From Cunninghamella blakesleeana (taxonomy: Eukaryota > Mucoromycota > Mucoromycetes > Mucorales > Cunninghamellaceae), in the NCBI GenBank assembly GCA_017871115.1, contig JAFCIZ010000005.1, forward strand, positions 4,767,501 through 4,831,500: 64,000 bases of DNA, read 5' to 3'. Under the pieces are notes generated by a model that did not search any database, was not told where the DNA came from, and saw only the letters and a program-made list of their open reading frames with translations. Position numbers and translations under genes: made by a program. Positions 52,110-64,000 of the stretch are shown in pieces (position 1 is the first letter of the stretch; every line of letters starts with the position of its first letter).

Positions 52110-54503
52110 TTAAGGGTGTTCAGAAATTACAAACATTGGTAATTCTGTGTTTTTTAAATTTTCTTGTTTATCGTTTGAAGGTGGTGAGGATGAAGATACA
52201 GTCGATGATGAATTGATTGAATTGTTTGTTGATTTACGTTTTGAAAAAAGAGTAGGTAGCCATCTAGGGCTGAATGTTTTTGCATTTTTTCGAAGACGTA
52301 AAATATAAAAAGTGCCTAGCCCGCATATAATTAATCCAAATAAACCCAGACCAATTCCAAGTCCTTCTTTTAAAGCTGTATTATCATTGATATAAGGATT
52401 GGATACTACCGTTGGGTCGTAAGGTAAACCATTCCCATTAAATCCATTTCCATCATTATCATTAGGAGTATTTGGCATATCAAATCGACATCCAGGATAT
52501 ACTGGATTTGAAGTTGTATGTATATTATCAGGAAGTCGTTGAATCCAAGTCCAGGTTGTTAAATCTAAAATGGCTATATCGTTTGCATATGTAAGTTCAT
52601 GTGTAGTACTGCTAACATTTGTAATTCCTATTTCATTTATTTATTTAAAAAAAAAAAAAATGCATGTTATTATTATTAGTATATATAAATATACATGTAT
52701 AAAATTATATTTGAATATTCAACAATCTTAATTAATTATGTATACCTCCTATTATAATCATGAAATTCCCATATGTAACTGCTTCATGTCCTGCACGTGC
52801 CGTTGGTGGTGATCCATGAATAGTAGGTGTTGACCATGATAGAGTACAAGTATCAAGTACATGAATATCATTTGTAGGAATGAATGTTGATAAGTTGTTT
52901 GCAATTTTTCCTCCAAACATAACAATCGACCTACCGTCAGGTGCTAAAATAGTAAATATATAAATATATAAATAAATATAAGTACTGTATTCTGTAATCC
53001 ATGTTGCTATATATGTATGTATGTATGTATGTATTTGTAAATATATAAATAATACCATTTATAGTTGAGTATCTATTAATAAATAAAAATAACAAAAAAA
53101 TAATTAATTCAGAAAAAATATAATTATATATTAAAAATAAAAATAGTTTACTTGATATTTTTTCAACTTACCTTGCTAAACCTTCTGGAATATCACCAAT
53201 AGTTGCCATACTAATAGAATGCCCAGTTAAAGTATCAAACACTATAATTATATATATATATACATATACATAGACTAATGTTAGAACCATGATTTTCTAG
53301 AAATATATTTATATATATAATATTAAAAAAGATACCTAAGACACTTTGAAAATCTGCGATATTAATTATCCAACTATTATCTGTCATGTTCATAATTGCC
53401 GTTTTTCCACCGAGAATAAATAATTGTCCATTTCTATTCAAAACAATAACAATAATAATGTAATAAAATTAATCCTTTTTCTTTTTTCGAATAAATTTTG
53501 AAACAATGCTTATAAGTTATCTTACATTAAATTTGTGCTATGACCATATCTAGCTGGTCTGATCCCACCTGAATAGTAAATGTGAGGCCAATTCCAAGTA
53601 TTGGTTGTTGTATCCAAGTAATAAAAATCATTATACTGAATAAAGATAAAAATTTAAAATATATATGTATACATTAATATGATTTATATTAAATATATGA
53701 AACGTGTATATATATGTTGTTGTTATTATCTTTTTTCATCTTCCATTATTTTATTTTTTTGCTTTACATAAGTAAAATTATTAGCTGCTTGTTGATTTTT
53801 TGTACTTCGTCCTCCATAATACCAGGCTTGATTAGTTGTTTGATTTAAAGTTGCTGTCATTTCAGATCTAATATCAGGTGCTGATCCATTAATACGAGCT
53901 ATTATTTTTTATGAAAAGAAAAAAGATATAAATATAAATTTTTAATATACTTTTGTTAGTTTTTTATATATTTATTAACATTGCTAATCTATCAATATTA
54001 TTACAATCATTATTATTTACCAATATCCCAGGATTTTGTTTTTAAATTAAAAAGTACACCAGATTCCATAATAGGTGTTCCACCATCTCCAGATTGTATA
54101 AATATATCATTATTATTTGTTTTAAAAGCAACACCGTACATGTAAGGCTGTATAAATGAAGTTGCTTGTTGAAAATCGGTCCATGGTAAACAATGTGTTA
54201 AATCTAATCCATTTGTTAAATTCAGTGCCCAAACATTTGAAGAAACCTACATGTGTATATAATAAAATGAAATGAAATAAAATAAATAAATGTTATATAT
54301 TACAAGAAAATGTAAACAAGAAAAAGAAAAAGAGGATATCTGTTTCTTACAGGATTTCCTCCAGTTAAATAAAGGACAGAATCTATCTGTACTATAGTAA
54401 AATCCGAAAAACTGTGAGGGCCCGTATTGATACATGTATCTTGACCATTTATATAAGTTATAAAATATAATAAATGATATATTATAAATAATAAATTTAA
54501 CAT
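52110..54503 (-). CDS. Kelch-repeat single-pass membrane protein
   Basis: Nine exons on the minus strand (54503–54351, 54246–54021, 53898–53768, 53635–53526, 53433–53336, 53241–53172, 53072–53056, 52943–52746, 52627–52110) encode 506 residues. N-terminal signal peptide (cleavage about residue 21), then kelch-type beta-propeller blades with GG…W/Y patterns (LYLTGGNP, WYYGGRS, PARYGHSTNL, LFILGGKT, IVMFGGK, ARAGHEAVTYGNFMIIIGG), then one transmembrane helix (GIGLGLFGLIICGLGTFYIL) followed by a basic, Ser-rich cytosolic tail. Exon 7 is only 17 nt. The predicted topology puts the propeller outside the cell or in the lumen. Ligand unknown. Such proteins recur in Mucoromycota genomes to my knowledge. 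Confidence 0.88.
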
Positions 54504-54759
54504 TATAACAATAAATATATATAAAAATAAAAAGAAAAAGAAAAAAGAAAAGAAAAGAGAAACTCAAGAAAAAAAAAAAAATAGTTTCATTCCTTTTTTT
54601 AATTGTCAGGAGACTTAAGATGATCAGCTTTAAAGCTCCGCTCTTTTAATGGTCTTTTGATGTGAATATAACTTTTCTAAATTTGCTTTTTCTATAGTTT
54701 TACTAGTTCCTATGAATAAATATAAAATTATAACATACATGCAAATCATCCATTTCAAC

Positions 54760-54762
<3 letters not shown>

Positions 54763-54792
<30 letters not shown>
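54763..54792 (+). repeat. Poly-T tract
   Basis: 30 consecutive T. Confidence 0.95.
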
Positions 54793-54795
<3 letters not shown>

Positions 54796-55890
54796 AGTAG
54801 CTTATAAAGATTTTCCTATATCTATTTTGGAAAATATTCCAACTTTATATTATAAAATAATATATAAATTTATAAAAATATAAATTATTTTTTTTTTTCA
54901 CTATTCTTTTTTTGATTAATATCTACATAAATGTTTTTTTGTGCTCAATTAATACTTTTTAAAAAGTATTTTTAATTTTAAATATTTGTATAAATTAAAT
55001 ATAGGTGTTGGCCAAAATCGATTATACAAAATATATATTAAACATGTGATATATATATTAAATCACTTTTAATACATTTACTCCCTCGAAAAGTACCAAT
55101 TGAATAAAAAACAAAAAATAATAAAAAAGAAAGACTGATAACTACTGGTATAGAATGAAAAATAAAAATTAAATAAAAAAAATAGAAAATTTTAAAAAAG
55201 ATGTCAAAAAAGACCATAAATTAAAAAAGGACCATGGATTTTATTAAGCTATATCCATTTTAAATTATCAATGATTTATAAAGCCTACACTATTTTTTGC
55301 TACCATTATTTTCTTTTACTCAGTTTTTTCATTACCTAAAGCCTACATATTACATTCTATACATTTAACTATCCCTAATAATGGTAATGATAAGAATAGT
55401 ACTGTTAAATGGGATATTAAACAAACATAGTAGAAACTAAATATCATTGTAACTTGATTAATTACTATATCATACTAGTTGGTTTATTTTTGGTATTTTG
55501 AACGCTTTTAGATAAAAGATACTTGCCCTCTTATATATACATACATATATATATATATATATACTGTTTATTAATATTATTTTTGATTGATTGTATCTGG
55601 GTTATATTTCGTGCCAGTATACTTTAAAAAAATATATCCAAGCTCATTAACTTGTTTTTAATATCGGTAAATAATATAATTATCTAAAATATAATAATAC
55701 TAGCAACAAATATATAAATTTTAAACATATTTTAAATACTTTAAATGGTTAAAATGTTGTATGATCAATATATTTTTTTATTAATAAATTTTGTGAAATT
55801 AAAATTGAATAAAACTTAATTAGAACTAGATGATATAGAATATTAGAAAATCCAGCTCTTTTTTACTACAATAATATGTAATATACTAAA

Positions 55891-56250
55891 AAAGGTTATC
55901 AAGAGTTGCCGTGTTTAACGAGTACAAGAAAGCCGAGCAACGTGTAAAAAAGGAAAGCTAAAAAAATGAAAGTGAAAAATGGGTTGTAAATATAATAAAA
56001 TAATCATGAATTATATGTTTTTAATTATTTTGTTAGCTTATGTAATTTATACTATTCTCATTTTCATTTTTTCTTATATTTTAGTATTTAAATCATCCAA
56101 AATTCCACAAATTACTTGCTGTCCTTGTAACAGCTCCTGATAAAAAAAATAAAAAAAAAAAAAAAACACGAATTATTTTATTTAACATCAATAAGGCTTT
56201 TCAAGGGTTTGCCATATTCAACCAAGGATATAGAAAGGTTGCTATACTTG
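55891..56250 (+). repeat. Two diverged copies of a coding-like segment (relic)
   Basis: Copy 1 at about 55891–55945 and copy 2 at about 56191–56250 share a recognisable core (TCAAG.GTT.GCC.T.TT.AAC), differing mainly by transitions. In the same relative frame they read SRVAVFNEYKKAEQ and QGFAIFNQGYRK. They look like remnants of one repeated element or gene; the origin is unknown. Confidence 0.4.
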
Positions 56251-57686
56251 TTTAAACAATATAATAGTGTATAGGGATGAAAAAAGTTTGTCCACGTAAA
56301 AAGCATTCATTTAATGGAATAAGTAATATTGATTTTTAGTCTTATTGTTGGTGTAAATGTTAAAGCTACATAATATGTGGAATACTAATCATTAAATATA
56401 TAAAATCGTCCTATTTTTAAATTTTTTTATTTATGCTGTGATTATTTTTAAACCTCGCCAGATTTTTTTTTATTAAGATTACTACCCCAAGTTAAATATT
56501 CTGTATTCCATAGATAATATATCAACTAATAGCTCAGCGACATAATTGATATCTATATATGGGTTTGTTTTCACACCACCTACATAACTATACTTTATTC
56601 AAAATTTATTAATAAAATATATATAATTGTCATTTTTATCCTATGTCGACCAGCACCCATAATCTACACGCTATTTTTTCAGGTACCGTGTCAAAACTAC
56701 CCTGCGTATATGTAGGTTCAGCCATATCATGGTATTTTTTTTTTCTTTCTTTTTAAAACCATCATCATCAAGGCATATTAACTTTACCATTCTTTTTTTT
56801 TTTTTTTCAAAAAAAATAAATATATAAATCAAAGAAGATAGAAGAAAACAATTATAAATTAAAAAAAAGGTGCTTTATATAATAAATTAAAAATAGATCC
56901 AAAGACAATAGATTTATTTATTTTTTGGGGGTGGAGTTGAAATACCTAATCATATAATTTAAAATAAAAGAAAAAACAAAGTAATCCGAGGAAAATTACA
57001 AAAAGTCTAGCGCAAGGATTAAAAAACGATTACAAAAAATAATAATTTTTTTTTTTTTATCAAATCGTAGATCAATAAGGATCTTCGTTTGAGAACTAAA
57101 TTCGTTTATGTACTTTCTTAGTGGAATTCTCTTTGGCATATCGTTTTTTTTTTTTCACCCTTCTTTAATTTTTAAACCCAGTTTTCTTTTATAAACAAAA
57201 TCTACAATTTGGTCTAAAATTGGCTATAAAAAGGACCTAAAAATAGACAGGTACAAAAAAGTCGAGACCCAATTAATTACTCCAAGAAAAACCATTAAAA
57301 ATATAGTTTATCTATTTTTTACAAGTCTATATGTTTATACATAATTTACATATAAACACCATCAATCATACACTCTTATAATTATAAAAAGGTATATATT
57401 ATTATAATAATAATAGTTAAATAGTTATTATATTTATAAACGAAAGAGAATAAGAAGCAAATATATAATGACTTGCATAATTACAATAGAAAATTTGATT
57501 GAGCCTATTTTAGTCTCCGCTTCTTTTTTTAAAAAAAGATAAATTTTTTCATTATTTTAAATTTAATATATATCTCTTTTTCTTTTTATTCTTTTTTTTT
57601 TAAACACACACACATATATATATATATATTATATCAAACTTTTTATTTAATTATATATATATATATATTATATTATATTTATTATT

Positions 57687-58974
57687 ATGAAATTTATATT
57701 AATATTTATTATATTTACTTTTCAATGTATTGCTCTAAGTGATTCGCAAGCGCTTGATCTACCACCTACTGGTAGTGTAGATCCTTCCCCTAATCCTAAT
57801 CCAAACCCTTCTCCTACGCCTACACAAAACCCTGTACCTTCGGATAAACCAACACAACCTTCTTCTGATCCTACCACAAACAATCCTCCGCCTACTACTA
57901 CCCAACCTTCTAACCCTCAAACTACTGCTACCGATAAACCTCAACAAACAACTGATAATAATAATAATGGTAATAATAATCCAACCCCAACTAAAAGTAA
58001 TGGTAATAATAACAATAATAATAACAATAATCAACCTACAAATAATAATTCTAATGGATCTCAGCCTACTAATTCTGATTCTGGAACCTCACCTAATAAT
58101 TCAAAACCAAATGGCCCCGCTTCTTCTGATACCAATAATGGCTCTCAAGCTAGTAATGGAAAAGGAGGTGGTAATGGTGGAAATAGAGACAATCAAAATA
58201 CTGCTGATATTGCAGGTGGTGTTGTTGGTGGTATTGGTAAGTAAATAGAATGTAGAGATTTTTTTTTTTTTATCATTTTTTATTAGTATTATTATTATTA
58301 TGCTTTTACGTACTTTTTGTACCATGAGCACCTAACCTAATATGGTTAATGTACATATTTATCATCTTTTAATTGTTTTTTCTTACTTTTTTCTTTTTTA
58401 TCGGTTTATAGTTGGCTTGGCATTGATTGGTGGACTTTTAACCTGGTTAAATAGACGCGGCGGGTGTGCAAGTAGAACAAAGGATCGCCGTCGCCACGAA
58501 ACATATAATGATTTCAACGTAAATAACCACCAAGATCTTGAAAGTAATAAAATGGGCTATCATCATCAAGATAATACCTCTTCTCCTCATATCAATAATA
58601 ATAATTCAATGGTTAACAGTAATAACAATAATTCAGGCGCCTCACCTTTATCACCTTTCCAACGTAGATTAGTGCCTGCTACAGGCCAAACAACTGGGTA
58701 TATGAATTTAGGAGATGACGATTATTCCGAAACATCCAGTGGTGTAATGAATCAAAATCAACCAGTCTATCCTGCCACTACACAACCAGGCATTTACGAT
58801 TACTCAAAAACAGAATATAATAGCTATGAAATGGATGCATGGCAACATCAACAACAGCAACAACATCACCATCAACCACAACAGCAATATTATAATACAG
58901 CCCCATCCCCACATATACAAAATATGGCACAAATGAAACCCGATACTATAGACCATAAACCAAATGAAATATAG
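57687..58974 (+). CDS. Mucin-like single-pass membrane protein (surface-sensor architecture)
   Basis: Two exons (57687–58236 and 58412–58974) encode 370 residues. A signal peptide (MKFILIFIIFTFQCIALSDS) is followed by about 155 residues of Pro/Thr/Ser/Asn-rich, probably O-glycosylated sequence with runs of Asn. The transmembrane helix (about 178–198, GGVVGGIVGLALIGGLLTWL) is created only after splicing: the intron falls inside it. A basic stop-transfer patch (NRRGG…TKDRRRH) precedes a cytosolic tail rich in Asn, Gln, His, Tyr. The layout resembles Wsc/Mid2-type wall-stress sensors, but no cysteine-rich WSC head is present. Function not established. Confidence 0.82.
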
Positions 58975-59227
58975 AGCCCTTTATTCATTTACTTATTAAT
59001 CATCCAAATTATCTATTCCTTGTATCATTCATTTTTTATTTTATTCTTTTCACTCTTTTTAATTCATTATTTATACATCTTTTTATTTTTTATTTGCATT
59101 ATTAGAAATAAATAAATAAATTCATAATAATAAACAATAATAATAATAATAACAATAGTAAAAAAAAAGAGCGTTTTACTTCAAGTTTATTATCATACAG
59201 GCAATATACATAAATTACATTGATATT

Positions 59228-60463
59228 TTACAATTCAACATCCTTTAATATTAAAACCAGAGGTACATGATCGCTTGCCCCCCATAATTCATGTCGTATT
59301 TTACTCGTAACCATTTTAGTTAAAAGATCAGGTGTTATACAAAAATAATCTAAACGCCATCCAATAAGCTTTTCTCTACATTTAAACCGATAGGAATAAT
59401 ATGTATAATGTCCTTTTTGTTCTGTATTTAAATGTCGCCATGAATCAATTAGCCCAGGAATGGTTGGATCTTCTTCAGAAGGCGATAATAATTTTGTAAA
59501 ATCTGTTCTTTCTTCAATAGTAAACCCAGCTGATCTTTGATTGGTATCAGGTCGAGCAATATCGTTGGCAGTATGAGCTACATTTAAATCACTAAAACAT
59601 TATAAATAAATAATATATAAATATAGTTTAATCCATCATCTTTCATACTATATATATCCTTTGTATACATTTCATTTATTCTATTCTTTTTATAAAAGTT
59701 GTCTTACCCACACAAAATCACGGATATACTTTCTTTTTGTAACCCACGAATATATTTTTCCATATGATCATTAAAGACACGTCGTTCAGGTAATCGTACA
59801 AGTTCGCTTCCAGCATTAGGTACATATGTTCCAATTAATGTAAAAGAAGGAAAAGTTAAGGAGATTACACGCCCTTTTGATTGACTTTCATAGTTAGGTA
59901 ATCCATATGTGATTTTACTAGGTTTATATTTTGAAAAAATAGCAACACCACCTATTTATTTATTTTTTATTAAAAAAACATAACAGTAATAACGACAATA
60001 ATAATATTAATAATAATATATAAGTTTCTATATTTATTTCATATCGTTTTATGTTATATTATTTTATTTTATTTATTTTGTTTTATATATGCATATACAG
60101 TTGCTTACCATATCCTTTCTTTTCTTCAAAAGCCCAATAACGATATTTATAAACCTTATCGTCAACAGCTGTTGACACAGGGGCATTGACTTTAGTTTCT
60201 TGAATACATAAAATATCAGCATTTTCTGCTTTAACATAATCATGAAAACCCTTTTTCATACTAGCTTGTAAGCCAGCAACGTTAAAAGAGGCAATTGTAA
60301 TAGTATTTTCTGCCTTTTCTTTATCTTGATCAGTTATAACTACTTTTTCAGGAAACTTTAAATTATTAGGTAAGCTTGGATCAAAAGGTGTCCATGAAGC
60401 TTTTGATTTTTTAGTAGTAACTGATTCATTATTTTTATCAGTTGTTTTGCGTTTTGGCGGCAT
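59228..60463 (-). CDS. ExoIII-family apurinic/apyrimidinic endonuclease
   Basis: Three exons on the minus strand (60463–60109, 59951–59708, 59591–59228) encode 320 residues from the MPPKRK start. A basic, Lys-rich N-terminus is followed by the exonuclease-endonuclease-phosphatase fold: SFNVAG (metal Asn), CIQETK (catalytic Glu), TYVPNAG, the GDLNVAHT motif and the C-terminal WRLDYF…SDHVPLVL with the catalytic His. Close in length and motif set to human APE1. It cuts DNA 5' to abasic sites in base-excision repair. An in-frame upstream Met at 60547 would add 28 residues resembling a mitochondrial presequence. It is divergent from the ALA dehydratase gene (575 bases). Confidence 0.93.
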
Positions 60464-62031
<1,568 letters not shown>

Positions 62032-62469
62032 ATTATATATATATGTATTGAAAGAAAGAAAAAAAAGAAGAAAAAAAAGAATAGAAAAGTTGATGTAGTT
62101 TTATAAAAAAAAATAAAGTGTATTTTTTGTAAAAAGTTTAAATCGGCATATCCGGGATAACGGAAAATTTATATTCCCTTTTTGTACCTTATAAAAAAAT
62201 ATCAGAATTTTTTTTTGTTTTTTTTTACTTTCTTTCCATTTTTCTGTAAAAGTCATATTTTATAAATGTGTAAGTGATAATAATAAACTAATTTTTGTAA
62301 AATAAAATTATAGATATAATATATATATATATATGTTCGTGTGTGTGGTGTGTATGTGATCACATAATTTATGCTAATTATTTTATTATAATTTATTATT
62401 ATCATTTTTTTATATATAGATATTAAAAGTCATTTGGGTCAACATCTACTGGTACAAAAATAAATAAAA
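62032..62469. other. Intergenic region between HEM2 and the sphingomyelinase-like gene
   Basis: AATAAA-like signal near 62112, purine-rich run just after the HEM2 stop, (AT)n and (TG)n near 62315–62360. No gene seen. Confidence 0.45.
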
Positions 62470-64000
62470 ATGAATAATCAATTTTTATCTGTTAGTCAAC
62501 AAGAGGAAATGCCTTTCACTGAAAGGAGTCATTCACTGCCATTAATAAACAAGCGGCAAAATAAATTTTACGATAATTCAATTCTGGATAAATTCAAAAA
62601 AAAAATTAGTGCGACCTTTAGAACTTCGGCGGATAAACGATTAAATTCGGATGACGATTTAAAAGAATTTTTACTTGATGAAAATAAAGAAGATGGTGAT
62701 GAAGATGAAGCAACAATTTTTGAATTAGATCATGATATTTTAAATAAATATGGGAATAAAAATAAACATGGGAGGATCAAAAAATATAAACGGATTTGTT
62801 TGTGGAGTATATTTTGCTGTATTGGTTTACCTATTGGATTCTTTTTATTGATGACGATTGTTTATGCAATTCTTTTTTATCAACCTACACATATACCTGG
62901 ATCCATGGCAATGATAAATAAAACAAATTTAACAGTACCTGCAAGAGTATTGACTTTTAATATATTTATGCGACCGCTTGGTGTGAATAATAATGGCGAT
63001 GATTACAAGGATGAACGTTTGCAATATATTATTAAGGATATATTACCAAATTATGATATTATTGCCTTTCAGGAAGCTTTCGCCTTTGGAAACCATAGAA
63101 TAGATAGATTGATTCAGGAAGCGCAACAAAATTATGGGTTTGATTATATAATGTCACCAAGGCATCAACTTTGGCATTTTGCAGCAGATGGTGGACTATT
63201 ACTTTTATCAAAATACCGTATTGTTACGTCTAATACTTTGGAGTTTCCTAGAGGGATTCATTCAGATCATTTTGCTTATAAAGGTGCTTTACATGGATTA
63301 ATTGAATTGGATGCTACAACAAAAACAATGGTGCATGTTTTTACTTCTCATCTACAAAGCTCTTACCTTAAAAATGGGCAACGAAGTAAAGAAGATGTGT
63401 TAGTACGATTGGAACAATTTTCAAGATTACATCAATTTATACATCAAACGACTCAGGATAATGATAATAATAATAGAAACAAGGAAAACGATACAATGGA
63501 TATTCCAGTTGTTGTTATGGGCGATTTTAATATTGATAGTGCTATACATACTGATTCTATAACTGTTCATTCAAAAAATAGCTCACAGGCTTATACAATG
63601 ATGATGGATGTTTTAATAGGAAATGGAATTCAATCTTCTTATTTTACTGATGATAACGAAAATAATGAAAAATGGTTTATGGATAAGGATTGGAAACTAC
63701 CTTTAATGGATGTCGTTTATGAAACTTATGGTTATCATCCTATCACTTACGCAGATTACAAAATAGATAAAAACAGCGGCTCTATTATTCCGGCCGAAGT
63801 GGCGCTGACAAGTCATGATCAGCTTTTGACGGGACAAAGTATTGATCAATTATTGTGGCTGCCACCATCACCAGTATCTACTAAGAATACATCAAGTGTA
63901 TTGTTATTATCTAATGTAACTATAGAACATTTTTTTGTTGCTAACGAATCTTTTACTCAATTATCTGACCATTACGGAATTAGCTGCCTTTTATCTGTGT
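62470..64000 (+). CDS. Neutral-sphingomyelinase-like phosphodiesterase, membrane-anchored (3' partial)
   Basis: An open frame without introns running from the ATG at 62470 off the window end (510 codons visible). A cytosolic N-terminal region of about 105 residues with an acidic stretch is followed by a transmembrane helix (about 110–136). An endonuclease/exonuclease/phosphatase domain follows: RVLTFNIFMRP (metal Asn), FQEAF (catalytic Glu), FTSHLQSS, the metal motif MGDFNID and a terminal SDHYGI with the catalytic His. The set and order match neutral sphingomyelinase/SMPD enzymes, which hydrolyse sphingomyelin or inositol-phosphoceramides to ceramide. The catalytic domain should be extracytoplasmic if the helix is a signal anchor. 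Only the last part of the domain and its tail are missing. Confidence 0.88.
   Translation, partial: MNNQFLSVSQQEEMPFTERSHSLPLINKRQNKFYDNSILDKFKKKISATFRTSADKRLNSDDDLKEFLLDENKEDGDEDEATIFELDHDILNKYGNKNKHGRIKKYKRICLWSIFCCIGLPIGFFLLMTIVYAILFYQPTHIPGSMAMINKTNLTVPARVLTFNIFMRPLGVNNNGDDYKDERLQYIIKDILPNYDIIAFQEAFAFGNHRIDRLIQEAQQNYGFDYIMSPRHQLWHFAADGGLLLLSKYRIVTSNTLEFPRGIHSDHFAYKGALHGLIELDATTKTMVHVFTSHLQSSYLKNGQRSKEDVLVRLEQFSRLHQFIHQTTQDNDNNNRNKENDTMDIPVVVMGDFNIDSAIHTDSITVHSKNSSQAYTMMMDVLIGNGIQSSYFTDDNENNEKWFMDKDWKLPLMDVVYETYGYHPITYADYKIDKNSGSIIPAEVALTSHDQLLTGQSIDQLLWLPPSPVSTKNTSSVLLLSNVTIEHFFVANESFTQLSDHYGISCLLSV

Larger units (their letters stand above)
54504..57686. other. 3.2-kb gene-poor region with possible decayed elements
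   Basis: No intact gene. A 30-base T run lies at 54763–54792. Short stretches of unusual coding-like, GC-richer sequence occur at 55891–55945, 56191–56250 and 56636–56735. A phrase near 55003 (GTGTTGGCCAAAA) is reminiscent of Tc1/mariner-type element ends, but no matching second end was found. The rest is AT-rich without structure. Confidence 0.5.

Noticed and set aside
55003..55040. Tc1/mariner-type transposon end (GTGTTGGCCAAAA…)
   Set aside because: The phrase is suggestive, but no inverted partner, transposase frame or TA duplication was found nearby.

Overview
The window is nuclear DNA of a filamentous fungus. Genes have short GT–AG introns (mostly 60–180 nt) and exons of moderate GC; introns and intergenic DNA are extremely A+T-rich and full of (ATT)n, (AT)n and poly-A/T tracts. 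Gene content, the very AT-rich spacers and the many-exon structures fit an early-diverging fungus, most likely Mucoromycota (Mucorales-like). This is inference; I could not compare with any database. No prokaryotic, viral or organellar block is present, and I recognised no tRNA, rRNA or CRISPR array.

Layout. 1–6604: two tandem paralogous secreted subtilisin-like proteases, the first cut by the window edge. 7982–14293: an HSF-type transcription factor, a small GPI-anchor-like protein (minus) and the catalytic subunit of protein kinase A. 15100–25899: a mitochondrial FAD/folate-type carrier and the ubiquinone monooxygenase COQ6 (both minus), then DNA polymerase kappa, gluconokinase and an unrecognised coiled-coil/CxxC protein. 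26048–32970: a membrane-anchored tandem CCCH zinc-finger protein divergent from RPS23, a Sis1-type DnaJ, and an F-box/leucine-rich gene with one in-frame TAA. 33985–39410: a large SH3–RasGEF (minus). 41570–45948: a YBR137W-like protein, a CobW GTPase and SEC61 beta (all minus), then a small secreted cysteine-rich protein. 46212–51417: phosphoglycerate dehydrogenase divergent from homoserine O-acetyltransferase, then a one-domain SCP2 protein ending in a peroxisomal-type AKL. 52110–58974: a nine-exon kelch membrane protein (minus), a 3.2-kb gene-poor stretch with decayed relics, and a mucin-like single-pass protein. 59228–64000: an ExoIII-family AP endonuclease (minus), ALA dehydratase, and an edge-truncated neutral-sphingomyelinase-like enzyme.

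Most genes are housekeeping. Loose functional links are cAMP–PKA and Ras signalling (PKA-C, RasGEF, HSF), serine and methionine supply from one divergent pair, mitochondrial flavin/quinone functions (carrier, COQ6), and DNA damage tolerance and repair (Pol kappa, AP endonuclease). I found no convincing new multi-gene system. The observations most worth a second look are the 15-nt intron shift between the two proteases, the nonsense codon in an otherwise open F-box gene, the membrane-tethered CCCH protein, a long inverted repeat in RPS23 intron 1, a possible mitochondrial start of the AP endonuclease, and two diverged sequence relics near 55.9 and 56.2 kb. Exon joins were worked out by hand from splice sites and reading frame, and lack transcript support.
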